DNA from: Paulinella micropora
Taxonomy: Eukaryota > Cercozoa > Imbricatea > Euglyphida > Paulinellidae
Direction: 5' to 3'
NCBI GenBank assembly: GCA_019918135.1
Contig: WBZZ01002713.1
Span: 25,001 to 89,000 of the forward strand
Length of the DNA: 64,000 nt
Part shown: in pieces, positions 28,381 to 39,337 of the stretch
How positions within the stretch are numbered: position 1 is the stretch's first letter
How the letters are laid out: each line of letters opens with the position of its first letter
Program-made: the position numbers and the translations under genes
Notes under the pieces: model-generated
Told to the model about the DNA's origin: nothing
The model's input: the letters and a program-made list of their open reading frames with translations, nothing else
Databases searched by the model: none

Positions 28381-30631
28381 TTGACACCACGTTTACTTCT
28401 GGAGATAGCAGAGACTTGTCTTTTTATCTATGCGGTGGCCTCTAAATTCTTATTTGCAAAACATGAAATTATGCTGACCCGTAGATCAAGCCTCTGTGTT
28501 TCGTGGCAGTCTCGGAGACAGAGTGGCCATCGCAGGCGGTATCTGGTTTTGCCAGCCTCCGTGCGTAGCCTCCCGACGAACGACGGAACGGTCGCTTCGA
28601 CAGCCTCCGTGCCTGTCCCGCCGCTTCCGACGAACCAAGACCGCGCGATAGTTTTGCGGCGCAAGTTGCACGCGCCCGGGGAGGCCGTACAGGAGAAAAA
28701 TCGCAGGTTAGAACCTACGGGCCGTGCGGCGCTGTGGGCTAACAAGTACCCCTACCAGCTAGCCGTCTCACTGCGCGCAAAGGGCTTGGATGCCGTGCGG
28801 CTAAAGATCAAGCTGGAGCCCCAGGAATTACGGGAGCTGTGCGAGTTTGCCGCGCTTCAGGTCGGGCTTTCAGTCATAGCAGACTTTGAAAGTGAGAAAT
28901 ACAAGGGGTTGGCAAACTGGGTCCAAACCGAAATATAACGTCCCGGAGAACACAGAAGCACACGCACAGGAACTCATCGAAAAGCGCCTGCCAGAGGTCG
29001 TGCTTTCGGAAAGCATCTACCAACGCAGTGATACCGGCGAAATAGAGTTCTTGTTTTCAGAAAGCAAATACTACGAACCGGCCAGAGGCTTCAATTCTGC
29101 TATTGCGGCCGGGTGGCTGTGGCTGTCCAAGAGGAGGATCTCCCTGCTATCAATTTTGGTGGGGCCCACCGCTGTTGAACCGAAACAGCAGGCAAAAGCC
29201 GACAATTCTCCGCGCTGGGAGCCCTTGCTCTGTCTGCACCGGGCCCTCGCAACGAGCATCGAGAAGCTGCGGGGCTACGTCGCAAAAAGTTCCAGGGAGC
29301 AAAAGCCACTAGGCGCGCTCTTGGTCCTGTCCCTTCTGAACGTCAGTGTGGACTTCGCGTGGGACTGGCAAAAAGTCAGGGACATGAAGCGACAAGTGTT
29401 GCAGAAAGCTTGGCTGCCCGCGGATCTGCAACGGGAACTGCTCAGCTCGCTCGATTCTTTTGGGACTGTCGGACTCCCAGGCATCACTAGCCAAGATGTG
29501 CAGGCCGGGCTGTGTGCGGCACTCCTCGCGCGGAGCCTGGCGCAGGTGCCCGAAATTACCCGTCAGCGCGCCTGCACGATAGCCCGAAAGGAGCCCTTTT
29601 CACTCGTGTCGCTGTGGCTGCTGTTCAACAAATTCCTGTCGGTGCAGGATTGGGAGGGCTGTGCCAACAGAGTGCTTAGCTGCCTGCGAGCACGGGTCCA
29701 GAGTGAATGGCGTCACCAACAAGAATATGCACAATTGCTGCACAAGGCCGGAAAGCTGTCGAGCTGGGAACAAGCCTACCGAGACGGTATACAGTCAGGG
29801 GCTATCTCTGTGACTGCAACCACCAAGTCTGTAATCTTCCGATCTACGCTGCCCGGCCACCGCGAGCGTCGCCAGAGCCAGCAACAGCTGGCGCTCATAA
29901 TGCAACAAATCGTGAGGAATGAGGTTCTCACCAGCATCACGTTCCCACCCTTTGCCGCGGCTACCGACAAGGTGGAGGGACTGAGCATAGGGCTTGATAA
30001 CCTGTTCAAGAACTCTGGTGAGCGTTTTCTTTCGAACCAACTGCACGCCCTGACCCACGATCAACTGCCGGAGCTCCTGGAGGCCTGCCTGTTTGTGTAT
30101 ACGATAACACAACTAGTTCTCTGGCCCAAGCAGCGAGGCCCGATAGTCAACAGAACGACATACAAAATAAAATGGGAATCGGGGGCCACGGTAGTAGACA
30201 AGCCCGAATCAAAGGCAGCCACTCGTGCGCAGCAGACAGACGTGACGGGCTATCAATCTCCGGAGGATGACGACATGTTGCTGGATTCTGCGCCGCCGCC
30301 GATTGGAATGCTCTCACCTCCGAAGAAGAAGGGCAATAAGTTCGGAAGTTACTTCGCCGACGTTTCTCCGCTGCACGCAGAGCTGGCTGATTCTCCAGCT
30401 CCGCTAATTGACTATTGGCGTGATGATGATGACGATGATGCCATGTCGGTAGACTCTCGGTATCAACAGCCGCCGGGTGGACGGAACGCCCCTCTGGATA
30501 TGTTCGGGGGTTTTGAAAGTGAAGGTGACATTCTAAGCGGTCTGCAGCCTCTGCTACCACCATCACCATCTATCTACGGCGAGCTAGAGCATGACGGAGG
30601 ATTTCTTGGATTTCTTGGATTCGTGAATTGA
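28381..30631 (+). pseudogene. family-1 gene, longest copy (D), one frame change
   Basis: The first frame (28381-28938) begins with the end of one module ('LLLEIAETCLFIYAVASKF'). A basic linker and the N-terminal block of the next ('LWANKYPYQLAVSL', 'EFAALQVGLSVIADF') follow. At nt ~28930 one extra A relative to copy F shifts the frame. The long frame to TGA 30629-30631 then carries 'PEVVLSESIY', 'AIAAGWLWLSKRRISLL', 'DVQAGLCAALLARSLAQVP', 'ARKEPFSLVSLWLLFNKFLS', 'LSSWEQAYRDGIQSG', 'IGLDNLFKNSGERF', 'LLEACLFVYTITQLVLWP' and an acidic, Pro-rich tail. The product would be ~700 residues and mostly helical; its function is unknown. The layout 'end of module - linker - start of module' suggests the natural protein contains two family modules in tandem. 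Confidence 0.55.
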
Positions 30632-31147
30632 AGAGCGAGAACAATAGCTAAGGCAGGTTTTAGAACTGAATTAAAAACTTTCTCCGCATTTCGGTTCTTT
30701 TTTTGGGGGGGAAGGGGGGGGGGGAGGGCGGTGGTAAATGCCAAAGCTTTGCTTCAAACCGAAAGTGCTCATCCTGCCATCCACTGCTCGCTTGCATTTT
30801 TTTTTCAAATCTCCTTTCTTTTCGTTTTTCCCCTGGCCTCTCGCGCGCCCTCTACCCTCCACAAACCCCTCCCTTTTCCCCCCCCCCCCCCCCGCCAAAA
30901 AAAAACACACACACAATCATTACTGGGCGGCCGGGCCCGGTGAAAAATTAAGCAGCAAGAAAAAAGTGAATGGAGCGCTCAAGACCTTGTCTTTCTCCCC
31001 CCCCCCCCTCCTTCCTTTTCTCCCTTTTCTCCCCCTCCCCGCGCCTTGCACACAAAGTCTTTTCTCTTTCGTGTTTAGAGCAGTAAATAATCTATATCTT
31101 TAAACACGAAAAAAGAAGGGGGGGGGGGCAAACAACAAAGTTGTGTC
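30632..31147. other. intergenic, part of a duplicated unit
   Basis: Low-complexity G/C/T runs, with sequence resembling 34740-35110 (shared CCAAAGCTTT, AGTGCTC, CCATCCAC and CCTCTCGCGCGCCC landmarks in order). It is the downstream flank copied along with genes D and F. Confidence 0.6.
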
Positions 31148-32430
31148 ATGTTGAAGCCCGTTGGCAAGGGAACGCTGTATCCCAACGAATACCCCTACGA
31201 ATTTGCGGCGTGCCTGGACGCCAAGAAAATTACGCAATCGGTCCGGCTCAAGGTCGAGCTACAGCCCGGAAATTTTACAGAACATGTGCGTTGACGCCGC
31301 ACTGCAGGTTGGCTTGCCGGTCATAAATGACTTTAGCTCTAACCACTACACCAAATTCGTTGAGTGGGACCAAAAGATTTACCAACCGGAAAGATGCTAC
31401 AAGCACGGGAACCTAACTGAGCTCATCGAACAAAAGTTGCCTGAAGTTGTTCTTAGTGCGAGCCAGTTTGCTAACAAAGAGAACAAGGGCTTTAAATGTG
31501 CCATCGCCGTGGCCGGGTGGCTCTGGATCTCAAGTCACATTGCTCTGTTCTCGTCAGAAGCGGTGCTGCCTTCCGCACGCGAGAGTGAAACCGGCTGGTC
31601 GTCGTTGAACGAATCCCTACTCGTTGTCGTCTACTTGTACCAAGCCCTCCACAAGAGCCGAACAGAACTAGGGAATTATGTAGACGCAAACAACCAGGCC
31701 GGCGTAACAGAGGAGCGATACAACTTGTTACTGGTCATGTCCGTTCTAGGCCCCTTTACTGGAGTTCAGTGGCACTCCGAAGACGTTGTGCACTTAATCC
31801 AGAGGGTGCGGGCCGCCAGGCTGCCCCCCGACACTAAACCGAGGCTGCAAGGAGCGCTGGTTGGCTTATTGCGTCAATTGCGGAACGGCGCTACAATGCC
31901 AATTGCTTCTGACGATGATTTGCAGGCGGGGCTCTGCGCATGGTTTCTGGCACAGAGTAAGACCCAAGTGCCCGAACTGACCCAGCAGCACGCAATTGCG
32001 ATAGCGCAGCGGGAGCCCTTTTCTGTCGTGTCGGTTTGGATGCTGTTCAACAAGCTTTTGCAAGTGCCGGACTGGATATCTTGCGCCGACAAAGTGCTCC
32101 GGTGCCTAAAGGGAAAAAAAGGCACGCCCGAGGGCGTGCCATCGTGGATAACCCGTTTTCGCTCCAGGCGATTTATGTTTTGTTCAACCCTCCTAGAAAT
32201 AGTAGGTCGGCATGGACTCTCAGCGCCAACAAATGGTTACGGGCTATAAAAGCACGCATCACGCCTGGCGGACAAAAAATGGTCATTTTAAAAATTATTA
32301 GTGGGGCGGACACCTGGCTCGCCGTACAGGCAGGGAGTTGCAAAAGAATAGCAAAGAAATCTCTCGCGTATTTCCAAGAGCAGACTGTCAAAAACGATCA
32401 TCTTTGGACTGAACACTCCCGATAATATGG
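31148..32430 (+). pseudogene. family-1 gene, copy E, hybrid end
   Basis: ATG 31148 (MLKPVGKGTLYPNEYPYEFA) is closest to copy A at 4984. After a frame change near 31270 it reads 'MCVDAALQVGLPVINDF', 'CYKHGNLTELIEQKLPEVVL', 'GFKCAIAVAGWLWISSHIAL', 'DLQAGLCAWFLAQSKTQVP' and 'AQREPFSVVSVWMLFNKLLQ'. At ~32110-32150 the frame changes again. A second, related block follows ('NPFSLQAIYVLFNPPR', 'WLRAIKARITP'). So the copy seems joined to a piece of another subfamily, or the family carries this block twice. Sequence errors or decay account for the frame changes. Confidence 0.5.
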
Positions 32431-34727
32431 TGAAAAAACCAACCGAGAGCCAAAAAAAGATCGCGTTTTTGATGCAACAGCTCGTCAAAGAGGAAATTCC
32501 AGCATGCCTGTGTTTTTCACCTGCCTGGAACGTGGACAACAAAGATTTTGTCGACGGTCTTGATAAACTATCTCGACCTGGTGTTTTTTCCGGGACGACA
32601 GACGGTTTTGCACAAGAGTTACTTCTGGAAATAGCAGAGGCTTGTCTTTTTATCTTTGTGGTGGCCACTAATTTCTTTCATTTTACCAACAATCGCTCGG
32701 ATGGACAGCCGATCAGTAGACCCGACATCATTGTTCAGTGGCGGGCCAAGACGGGTTGGTATCGCAAATCTAAGAAACCTCACTTGAAGTCGTCTGTGCC
32801 TGTCCCGGTGATGATGTCGGGGGAAGGGACAACGGTCATCCATCGCCGGGTGAAAAAGAGAAAAGCGGCCGAGGAAAAAGCCAAGGAGAAAAGGCACAGG
32901 TTAGATTCTACGAGCGGTTCGGTGCTGTGGGCTAATGAGTACCCCTACCAGCTACCGATCTCGCTAGGCGCACAGGGCTTGGATGGCCTTAAGCTCAAGA
33001 TCGTGCTGGAGCCCCAGGAATTGCACGACCTGTGCACGTTTGCCGCGCTTCAGGTCGGGCTGCCAGTCGTATAAGACTTTGAAAGTGAGAAATACAAGGG
33101 GTTTGCAAACTGGGTCCAAACCGAATATAACCTCCCTGAGAACACAGAAGCACACGCACAGGAACTCATCGAAAAGCGTTTGCCAGAGATCGTGCTTTCA
33201 GAAAGCCTCTACTACGAACCATCGGAGAACAGAGAAAAAAACCAGGGGCTTTGATGCTGCTATTGCGCTGGCCGGGTGGCTGTGGCTGTCTAGGTGGAAA
33301 ATCTCCCAGCTGTCCATTGCGGTGGGGCCCACCACCGTTCGTCCGGCACAGGAGGCAAAAGCCGACAATCCGCCGCGCTGGGAGCCCTTGCTCTTGGTCG
33401 TTGGTCTGCACCGGACCCTCGGGATGAGCATCGAGAAGCTGCGAGGCTACGTCGCGGGGAGTGCCAGGTGGAGGCGGCCACACAACGTTCTCTTGGTCCT
33501 GTCCCTTCTAAACGTCAGTGTGGACTTCGCGTGGGACCGGCAGAAAGTCCAGAACAAGAAGCTACAAGTCTTGCAGAAAGCCTGGCTGCCCAAGGACAGG
33601 CAACTGCAACTCTCCAGAACGCTCAGTTCTATTGAGAAAACCCCCGGACTTACGAAGGGCATCACAGCCCGGGATGTGCAGGTCGGTCTGTGCGCGGCGT
33701 TCCTCGCGCGGAGCCTGGCGCAGGTGCCCGAAGAAGTTACCCGCCAGCGCGCCTGCACGATAGTCCGGAAGGAGCCCTTTGCACTCGTGTCGCTGTGGCT
33801 GCTGTTCAACAAACTCCTGTCGGTGCATGAATGGAAGGACTGCGCCGACAGAGTGCTCCAGTGCCTGCAAGCACGGGCCCAGAGTCAACGGCGTCACCAA
33901 CAAGAATATGCACCTCTGTTGCAACTGGCCGCAAGGCTGTCGAGCTGGGACCAAGCCTACCGAGAAGGTATACAGTCAGAGGTTATCTCTGTGACTGCAA
34001 CCACCAAGTCTGTAATCTTCCGATCTACGCTGCCCGGCCACCGCGAGCGTCGCCAGAGCCATCAACAGCTGGCGCTCATAATGCAACAAATCGTGAGCAA
34101 CAGGGCCCTCACCAGCATCACGTTCCCACCCTTTGCCACTGCTACCGAAAAGGTTGCGGGATTGGGCATAGGGCTCGATAACCTGTTCAAGAACTCTGGT
34201 GAGCGTTTTGTTTCGAACCAACTGCACGCACTGAACCGCGATCAATTGATAGAGCTCCTGGAGGCCTGCCTGTTTGTGTATACGATAACACAACTAGTTC
34301 TCTGGCCGCTAGAGCCGGGCGCGACAGTCGACAGAACGAAGTACAAAATTACCTGGGAATCGGGGCCACGGTAGACAAGCCCGAAACAAAGGCAGCCACT
34401 CGTTCGACAGACGTGACGGGCTATCAATCTCCGGAAACGGAGGATGACGACATGTGGCTACGTTCCGCACTGCCGCCGATTGGAATACTCCTACCTCCAA
34501 ACGAAAATGATTTCGCAGACGTTTCTCCGCAGCACGTAGAACTGGCTGACTCTCCAGCTGTGGCACCGGGCTGGGAAAATGAGGAGGCTATGTTGGTAGA
34601 TCCTCAGTCACCGAGTCTGGATATATTCGAGAATTCTGCCCTCCACGCTCTGCAATCTCTTTCAGGATCAGTAATTCTCCACGGCAGGCTCACAGAAGGC
34701 GGTTTCTTGGATTTCTTTGATTCGTGA
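32427..34727 (+). pseudogene. family-1 gene, copy F, tandem duplicate of D
   Basis: It begins MVKKPTESQKKIAFLMQQLV in a frame that runs to TAA 33072-33074. That frame covers the end of one module ('LLEIAEACLFIFVVATNFF', 'PDIIVQWRAK'), a Lys-rich linker and the start of the next ('LWANEYPYQLPISL', 'FAALQVGLPVV'). Copy D reads VIADF where F has the stop. After ~33240 another frame carries 'GFDAAIALAGWLWLSR', 'DVQVGLCAAFLARSLAQVP', 'RKEPFALVSLWLLFNKLLS', 'IGLDNLFKNSGERF' and 'LLEACLFVYTITQLVLWP'. One G fewer than D near 34365 moves the acidic/Pro tail (34413-34727) into a third frame. The coding region and ~400 bp downstream align with copy D. Confidence 0.55.
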
Positions 34728-34752
34728 ATTGGATCCGGAGAGCGACAAGATT

Positions 34753-34755
<3 letters not shown>

Positions 34756-34808
<53 letters not shown>
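34756..34808 (+). repeat. T homopolymer, ~52 bases
   Basis: An uninterrupted T run directly downstream of family-1 copy F. Confidence 0.95.
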
Positions 34809-34811
<3 letters not shown>

Positions 34812-35110
34812 GGGCCCTTTCTCCCCCCGCTCTCCACCATGTTTAGAAAACGTGTTTAATAAAAAACTTCCTGTGCATTTTCGGTTTCTCCGTTTGCCCC
34901 ACCTCCTCCTCCCCGCTTTTTGCCTGCCAAAGCTTTTTTGCTTTCAACCGAGAGTGCTCCTCCAGCCATCCACGGCCCCGATTTTTGCCTCTCCAGGCTC
35001 GTTTCTCCCTCCCGTGGCCTCTCGCGCGCCCCCCCCCCCCCCCCTCCGCCACAATTCCCGCCTTGGCCGCCCCCAAGAAAACACGCACACACACACAAAA
35101 AGACTGCCTG

Positions 35111-35709
35111 TCACCCCAGCAAGCAATGCTGGGCTGCGGTGGACAGCGGCAGTGCCACGCCCAGGTACAGAAGCCACGACACTGCTATGGCGGCACCCAC
35201 GGCGCTGCGCCGCGGTCTGCCCGTAGCTTGCGCGGCCAAAGGCACGCCCGCACCCAGCAGCCACGACGCGCCTTGACGGCCATGGACCAAGCCCAAACGT
35301 CCTGGTACCTGCAGCTGACGCTGATGTCTGTCTCGAGGCGCCCACACGCCGTCCGGCCGCTGTTCTGTTTGGGGTAGCAAAGGATTACAATGTCTAGGGT
35401 CCTGACCTCGCGCGGGTACGCAGGCAACGTAGCCAAGGGCGCCCAGCGCCAGGCGCCGATGAGCCTGTGTGCACGCAACGGGTGCTCGACAGTCACGCCG
35501 TGGGCCCCCCTCGCGACGACCGCGGCGCTCAGCGCGCCTATCCCTTCATCCAAGACCCGTGCGACCGCGCGGTTCACAAATACCCGCACTGTTCGTTTGG
35601 GTAGCAAGGCACTGTACGCAACCACGCGCGTCGAGTTGGGCGCGTAGAACGTAAGCAGTTCGCTGTGGGCTTGGCACAAGAGCAGCAACATTAGCAGAGC
35701 GCACGGCAT
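35111..35709 (-). CDS. secreted or type I membrane protein, unknown
   Basis: ATG 35709 gives a clear signal peptide (MPCALLMLLLLCQAHS) ahead of an ectodomain with 'FYAPNSTRVVAYSALL' (one N-glycosylation site, N-S-T), 'GAHGVTVEHPL' and 'TLDIVILCYPKQNSG'. Near nt 35270 the likely reading moves by one frame and ends in a hydrophobic segment 'AIAVSWLLYLGVALPL' (a membrane anchor) and a short tail, stop at 35111. Signal peptide plus single C-terminal anchor gives a type I surface protein. No family is recognised. The shift may be an error, since both sides are protein-like. Confidence 0.5.
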
Positions 35710-35742
35710 CAATATGTCTTGGGGTGCTGCAGGGCGCACCAC

Positions 35743-36202
35743 TAGCCAAGAGTTCCTCGCCCCCTTTTTTCTTCTCCCTGCTTTCCTTTTCCCCCCCGCC
35801 CCCCGTCTTTTTTTTCTTGCCTTGTTTTCTTGTAAAATCGTTTTTGCACATTAAAAAAAAGCAAGCCAAGAGGGCGCGGCAAATACGGGGGGGGGGGGGG
35901 GAATGCACGCACACCCCCCTCCCTTTTTCGCACTCCCCCCATTTCTCTCGCACCACTCCGGTTTGTTCAGACATTCAACCCCCCCCCCCCCCCCCCAGCG
36001 GCCCTCCTGCTCCCCCCGCTCCTTAATCTTAACACCGTAAAGAATACCAAAAAAAAAAAGGCACAGGTGGAACGGCTTTGTCTGGTGCCGGTTTAGTTTT
36101 TTGCAGTGTTTTTCTTTTTCTTTTTTGTTTGATCGAAAAACAAAAATGTTCTGACTTATGGATGTCTCACCGTCGCTGAAGCTTGAGCTTTACTAAAAAC
36201 AC
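35743..36202. other. low-complexity spacer
   Basis: T, C and G runs (G13 near 35889, C18 near 35979) between divergent genes. No gene is seen. Confidence 0.6.
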
Positions 36203-37176
36203 ATGCTAACCAAAGCCACCAAAAAAGTCACTAGCACTGTCAAAAAAGGTCTGAGTTTGGTGCGGCCCAAAGCCAAGGACGCTAGCGACAATACAGGCGA
36301 CACTGGCAGCCCGCGGCAGAACCCGTTGCCTCTCGAGAGCGCCCAGTATTGGTACATCAACCTGACGAACCTACCGCTGAGCGCGCTGGATTGGCTAGGC
36401 AGATGTTTGCTCGAGACCAAGCAAGCGCCGCCGATTTCGTTTCAGCTGATCCAGCAGACTCTCCCTCTGAAACACTGCTCGCACGCAACGGGTGCCTTGC
36501 AGAATTACAGCCTGTTCAAACAAACAGGGGACACAGTTTTGCAAGAATTTGTACGTATCGGACAGTTCAGGAACGCAGCTGGAGCAGAGGATTGGGTGCA
36601 TGAGGTGGTAGAGCTTGTCGAGACGCTAGCGCCAGCCTGCCGCACCGCGGACCCTACCGTGCTCTGGCTAGCGCTAGAACGCACAAACCCCAGGCTGCCG
36701 GAGACAGCGGCCGCTCAAGTTGCGGTCGTGTACAGACTGAAAACGGACTGCCACTGTGAACGAAGACGACGCAGACTGCCCCCCCGTGCTGGCTTTTACG
36801 TCGGTCCCCAGGCCCGTCAAAATCATGGGCAGCTCCCTGGCGTTTGCGGTGGTTTGGCCCAACCACAAACTCAGAGTGCTGCTGCAATGCCTGGCTGCCG
36901 CCGTCCGAGAAGGGGAACGTAAACGAAGACAAGCACCTCCAGGTCACGCTGCTGGATTTTGCTGTTAGGCACCTGAGCAAGCAGGGCGTAGTTGAACACA
37001 AGGTCCATTGGCAGACAACGGACCTCGTCTGCGACCCTAAAGAATTCCCGCTGGAGTTAGCGCTCCATTTGCGGTGCCATACCAGCAACGACAAGCCGAT
37101 GCGGTTAGTGTATACGTGCGGTGGCAGGCTGTGCCTCAACAGAGACTCCATCCTTCCTGCGAGCCCGCGCAAATAA
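36203..37176 (+). CDS. unknown protein, reading spread over three frames
   Basis: ATG 36203 (MLTKATKKVTSTVKKGLSLV) starts a basic N-terminus followed by a helical region ('YWYINLTNLPLSALDWLGRC', 'AEDWVHEVVELVETLAP'). Protein-like reading continues in a second frame at ~36756-36900 ('PVKIMGSSLAFAVVWPNHKL') and a third at ~36905-37176 ('KHLQVTLLDFAVRHLSKQGV', 'FPLELALHLRC'), ending TAA 37174-37176. Together this is ~320 residues. Two one-base changes could explain it. No domain is recognised. Confidence 0.45.
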
Positions 37177-37630
37177 GACAATTCCGTGTGATTAGGGGGG
37201 TATTCAGAACGTCGGGAAGGGAACAAAGAAGTGGCTTTTTTCCCTCTGTCTTTTTTTGGGGGGGAGAGAGAGAAGTAGGGCGATTGTTGGGCACAGGTGG
37301 GCGCCCCCCCCCCCTCCCCGTCTCTCTCCCCCGCCCCCCCCCCTCCCCTTTTTTGTTCTTTTTTTTGTTGGGGGGGGGGGGGGGGGGAGAGAGACGGGAG
37401 GGGGGGGGGGGGGAGAGACAATTACACCCAAGTGAGCCTACGAATTTGGGACTCCAAAAAAAGGTGCCGGCACGCGTCTAGTAATTGCGGCAGCTGCGTG
37501 TGTGTGTGTGTGTGTGTTTTTGTGTGCTGGGGCGGTGTGAGCGGGAGGGGGGGGGGGGGGGGGGCGCTACTGTCCACGTCGGCGCGCAGAAGGGCCAATT
37601 TTTTTTTGGACACCACAGAAAACCAAGACA
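37177..37630. other. G-rich low-complexity spacer
   Basis: Holds G runs of about 20 (near 37367-37387) and 18 (37546-37563) and a GT repeat near 37496-37517. Open frames through it encode Pro/Gly runs only. Confidence 0.6.
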
Positions 37631-37635
37631 GTCTG

Positions 37636-39075
37636 ATGAGTCTGGCGAGGCTGCAGACGGTCTTGGCCTCGCAGCTTGGGTTGGAAGACGCGCAGGGTTT
37701 GCTGGTCCCGTTGGCGTCATGGCAGCAGTCCCAGAGTGCCGAGCGCGAACGGCTCGTCACGGTGCAGGAAGCGCTAGCGCTGGACAAAGACAAACGCCAA
37801 GGCAAACTGTACTGCCCGCAGTGCAACCAGGCGCTGGCCGTGAGAAGGCAATCACCGGTCAGGCGCGCGCACTTCTACCACCTGTCCGCGCCGGCAGCCG
37901 TGGCTGCCGGCGCAAGCCACGGCAAGGGTCTGCTCCATCTGCTGGCCAAGGCGTTCATCGAAGCCAAGCTGGCCGAAATCACGTTCCAGTGGTCCGAGTG
38001 CGCCTCGGCACATTGCCGGCAGCAGCGGTGCTTTACGGGCTGCACGGTGGTGCTAGAGCAGACGTTGGGCGCGAGCGATCGACTGTTGGGCCTGCCTCCC
38101 CACGAAGCCAAGTACAGGCCCGACGTGACAATCTTGGACCAGGACCAGAGAATTGTAGCCTTTGTCGAAATCTTCGTTAGCAGCCGCAAAGAGCAGCGGC
38201 ACTGGCAGGCCTACGCCAAGTTCCCGCAAACGATTGCGTTGGAGATAGACTTCAACGACACGATGACGCTGCTGCGCCAGCCCCGTGGCGGCTTCCTGCT
38301 GAAGGACACCAAGCTCCGCGCGCAAACGGGTCCCTGCGCCGTTTGTGTGGCGAAGGCCAGCGCGGAGCGGGAACGCCACCAAGCACGGTTGGCCCAGGAA
38401 GAAGAATGTCTCCGAGCCGCGTTGGCCGAGGAAGAGGCGCAGCGGCAAATCGAACTGGCGCAAGACTCTCCGAAGGCGGCGGACACTGTCGGTGCGGTAA
38501 CAGAGGAGGTCCGGGAACAAGAGGCGCTGACAATCGACGACGACTGGTGGGGCGATAGACTTTCGAGGCAGGTGCAATGTGCGGCGTGTACGGGCGCCAG
38601 CATCGTGGGGCGGGACGAGCTACAGATTTGCCGTCAGTGCCGCCACCGCCGGCTATATTTGTGCCCGAAGAAGCCAGAGTGCACAGCAAATGTTTGCTTT
38701 GATTGCGGGCTCAGCACGCGACCACACGTGTGCCTCTCAAGATGCGCAAATGGCTGCGTCAGGCAAGACGTTCCGCCCCGGCCCCAAAACCAAAAAAGGA
38801 AACCCCTTCCGACCACGCCAACTGCGCGGTGGTGTGGCCAAACGTTCGGGGAAAAAACGCGGCACGGTGCGCTACTACACAGCAGCAGCATCATCATCAT
38901 CATCATCATCACCCGCACCGGCCAAAAACTTCACCCTCAGCTGACTTTTTTTTTTTTTTTTTTTTTTTTTGGCACAGCCCCCCCCCCCTCTCCCCCTGAG
39001 CGCGCCAAGGAAAATGTTTTAATTTTTTTAATTTTGAGAAAATCTCTGCCAGTGCGGAAGAGAGGCTATCAATAA
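37636..39075 (+). CDS. CoiA-like nuclease-family protein with zinc ribbon
   Basis: ATG 37636 (MSLARLQTVLASQLG) is the first Met after a low-complexity leader. Residues ~55-90 carry a zinc-ribbon-like 'YCPQCNQALAVRR' and 'HFYHLS'. Next come 'SHGKGLLHLLAKAFIEAKL' and the core 'YRPDVTILDQDQRIVAFVEI' followed by FVSS and 'HWQAYAKF'. This order (CxxC, HF-H, H...K, PDV...E-S) is that of the CoiA-like family (competence protein CoiA, restriction-endonuclease-like fold); the Asp of PDV and the following Glu fit the PD-(D/E)xK site. A charged coiled-coil segment follows, then a Cys-rich cluster ('CAACTG', 'CRQCRH', 'CFDCG'). The last ~45 residues read through an ATC repeat and T tract; another frame stops at 38944, so the true C-terminus is uncertain. 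It is probably a DNA-processing enzyme. Confidence 0.65.
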   Translation: MSLARLQTVLASQLGLEDAQGLLVPLASWQQSQSAERERLVTVQEALALDKDKRQGKLYCPQCNQALAVRRQSPVRRAHFYHLSAPAAVAAGASHGKGLLHLLAKAFIEAKLAEITFQWSECASAHCRQQRCFTGCTVVLEQTLGASDRLLGLPPHEAKYRPDVTILDQDQRIVAFVEIFVSSRKEQRHWQAYAKFPQTIALEIDFNDTMTLLRQPRGGFLLKDTKLRAQTGPCAVCVAKASAERERHQARLAQEEECLRAALAEEEAQRQIELAQDSPKAADTVGAVTEEVREQEALTIDDDWWGDRLSRQVQCAACTGASIVGRDELQICRQCRHRRLYLCPKKPECTANVCFDCGLSTRPHVCLSRCANGCVRQDVPPRPQNQKRKPLPTTPTARWCGQTFGEKTRHGALLHSSSIIIIIIITRTGQKLHPQLTFFFFFFFFGTAPPPSPPERAKENVLIFLILRKSLPVRKRGYQ

Positions 39076-39142
39076 AAATCACTGCTTAAAACCTGTCCAG
39101 CGCCCTTTCCCTTTTTTTCTTTTTTTTCTTTTTTTTCTTATC

Positions 39143-39144
<2 letters not shown>

Positions 39145-39204
<60 letters not shown>
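39145..39204 (+). repeat. T homopolymer, ~60 bases
   Basis: A very long T run just 3' of the tRNA gene (which is on the minus strand), preceded by three T7-T8 blocks. It is far longer than a Pol III terminator needs. Confidence 0.95.
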
Positions 39205-39207
<3 letters not shown>

Positions 39208-39263
39208 ATCAGTGCAGCTGCCACAAGCCCCACTCCCCCTTCCCCCGCGCCAAAAAAAAAGGC

Positions 39264-39337
39264 AGCGCCCTACGGGTGTCGAACCCGTGACCAACTGTTT
39301 AAAAGACAATCACTCTGCCAGACTGAGTTAAGGGCGC
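39264..39337 (-). tRNA. tRNA-Lys (anticodon UUU)
   Basis: The minus strand folds as a full cloverleaf. The acceptor is GCGCCCT/AGGGCGC, the D stem ACTC/GAGT with GG in the loop, and the anticodon stem ATTGT/ACAGT with loop CTTTTAA (anticodon TTT). The T stem is ACGGG/CCCGT with loop TTCGACA. The B box GGTTCGACACC is perfect. There is no intron. The discriminator base would be U, which is uncommon for tRNA-Lys. On the minus strand the downstream sequence has A-rich rather than T-rich bases for ~15 nt, so the terminator is unclear. Confidence 0.88.

Noticed and set aside
37297-37635. Upstream extension of the CoiA-like frame
   Set aside because: It encodes only Gly/Pro/Cys/Val runs from G, C and GT repeats. 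ATG 37636 is the first credible start.
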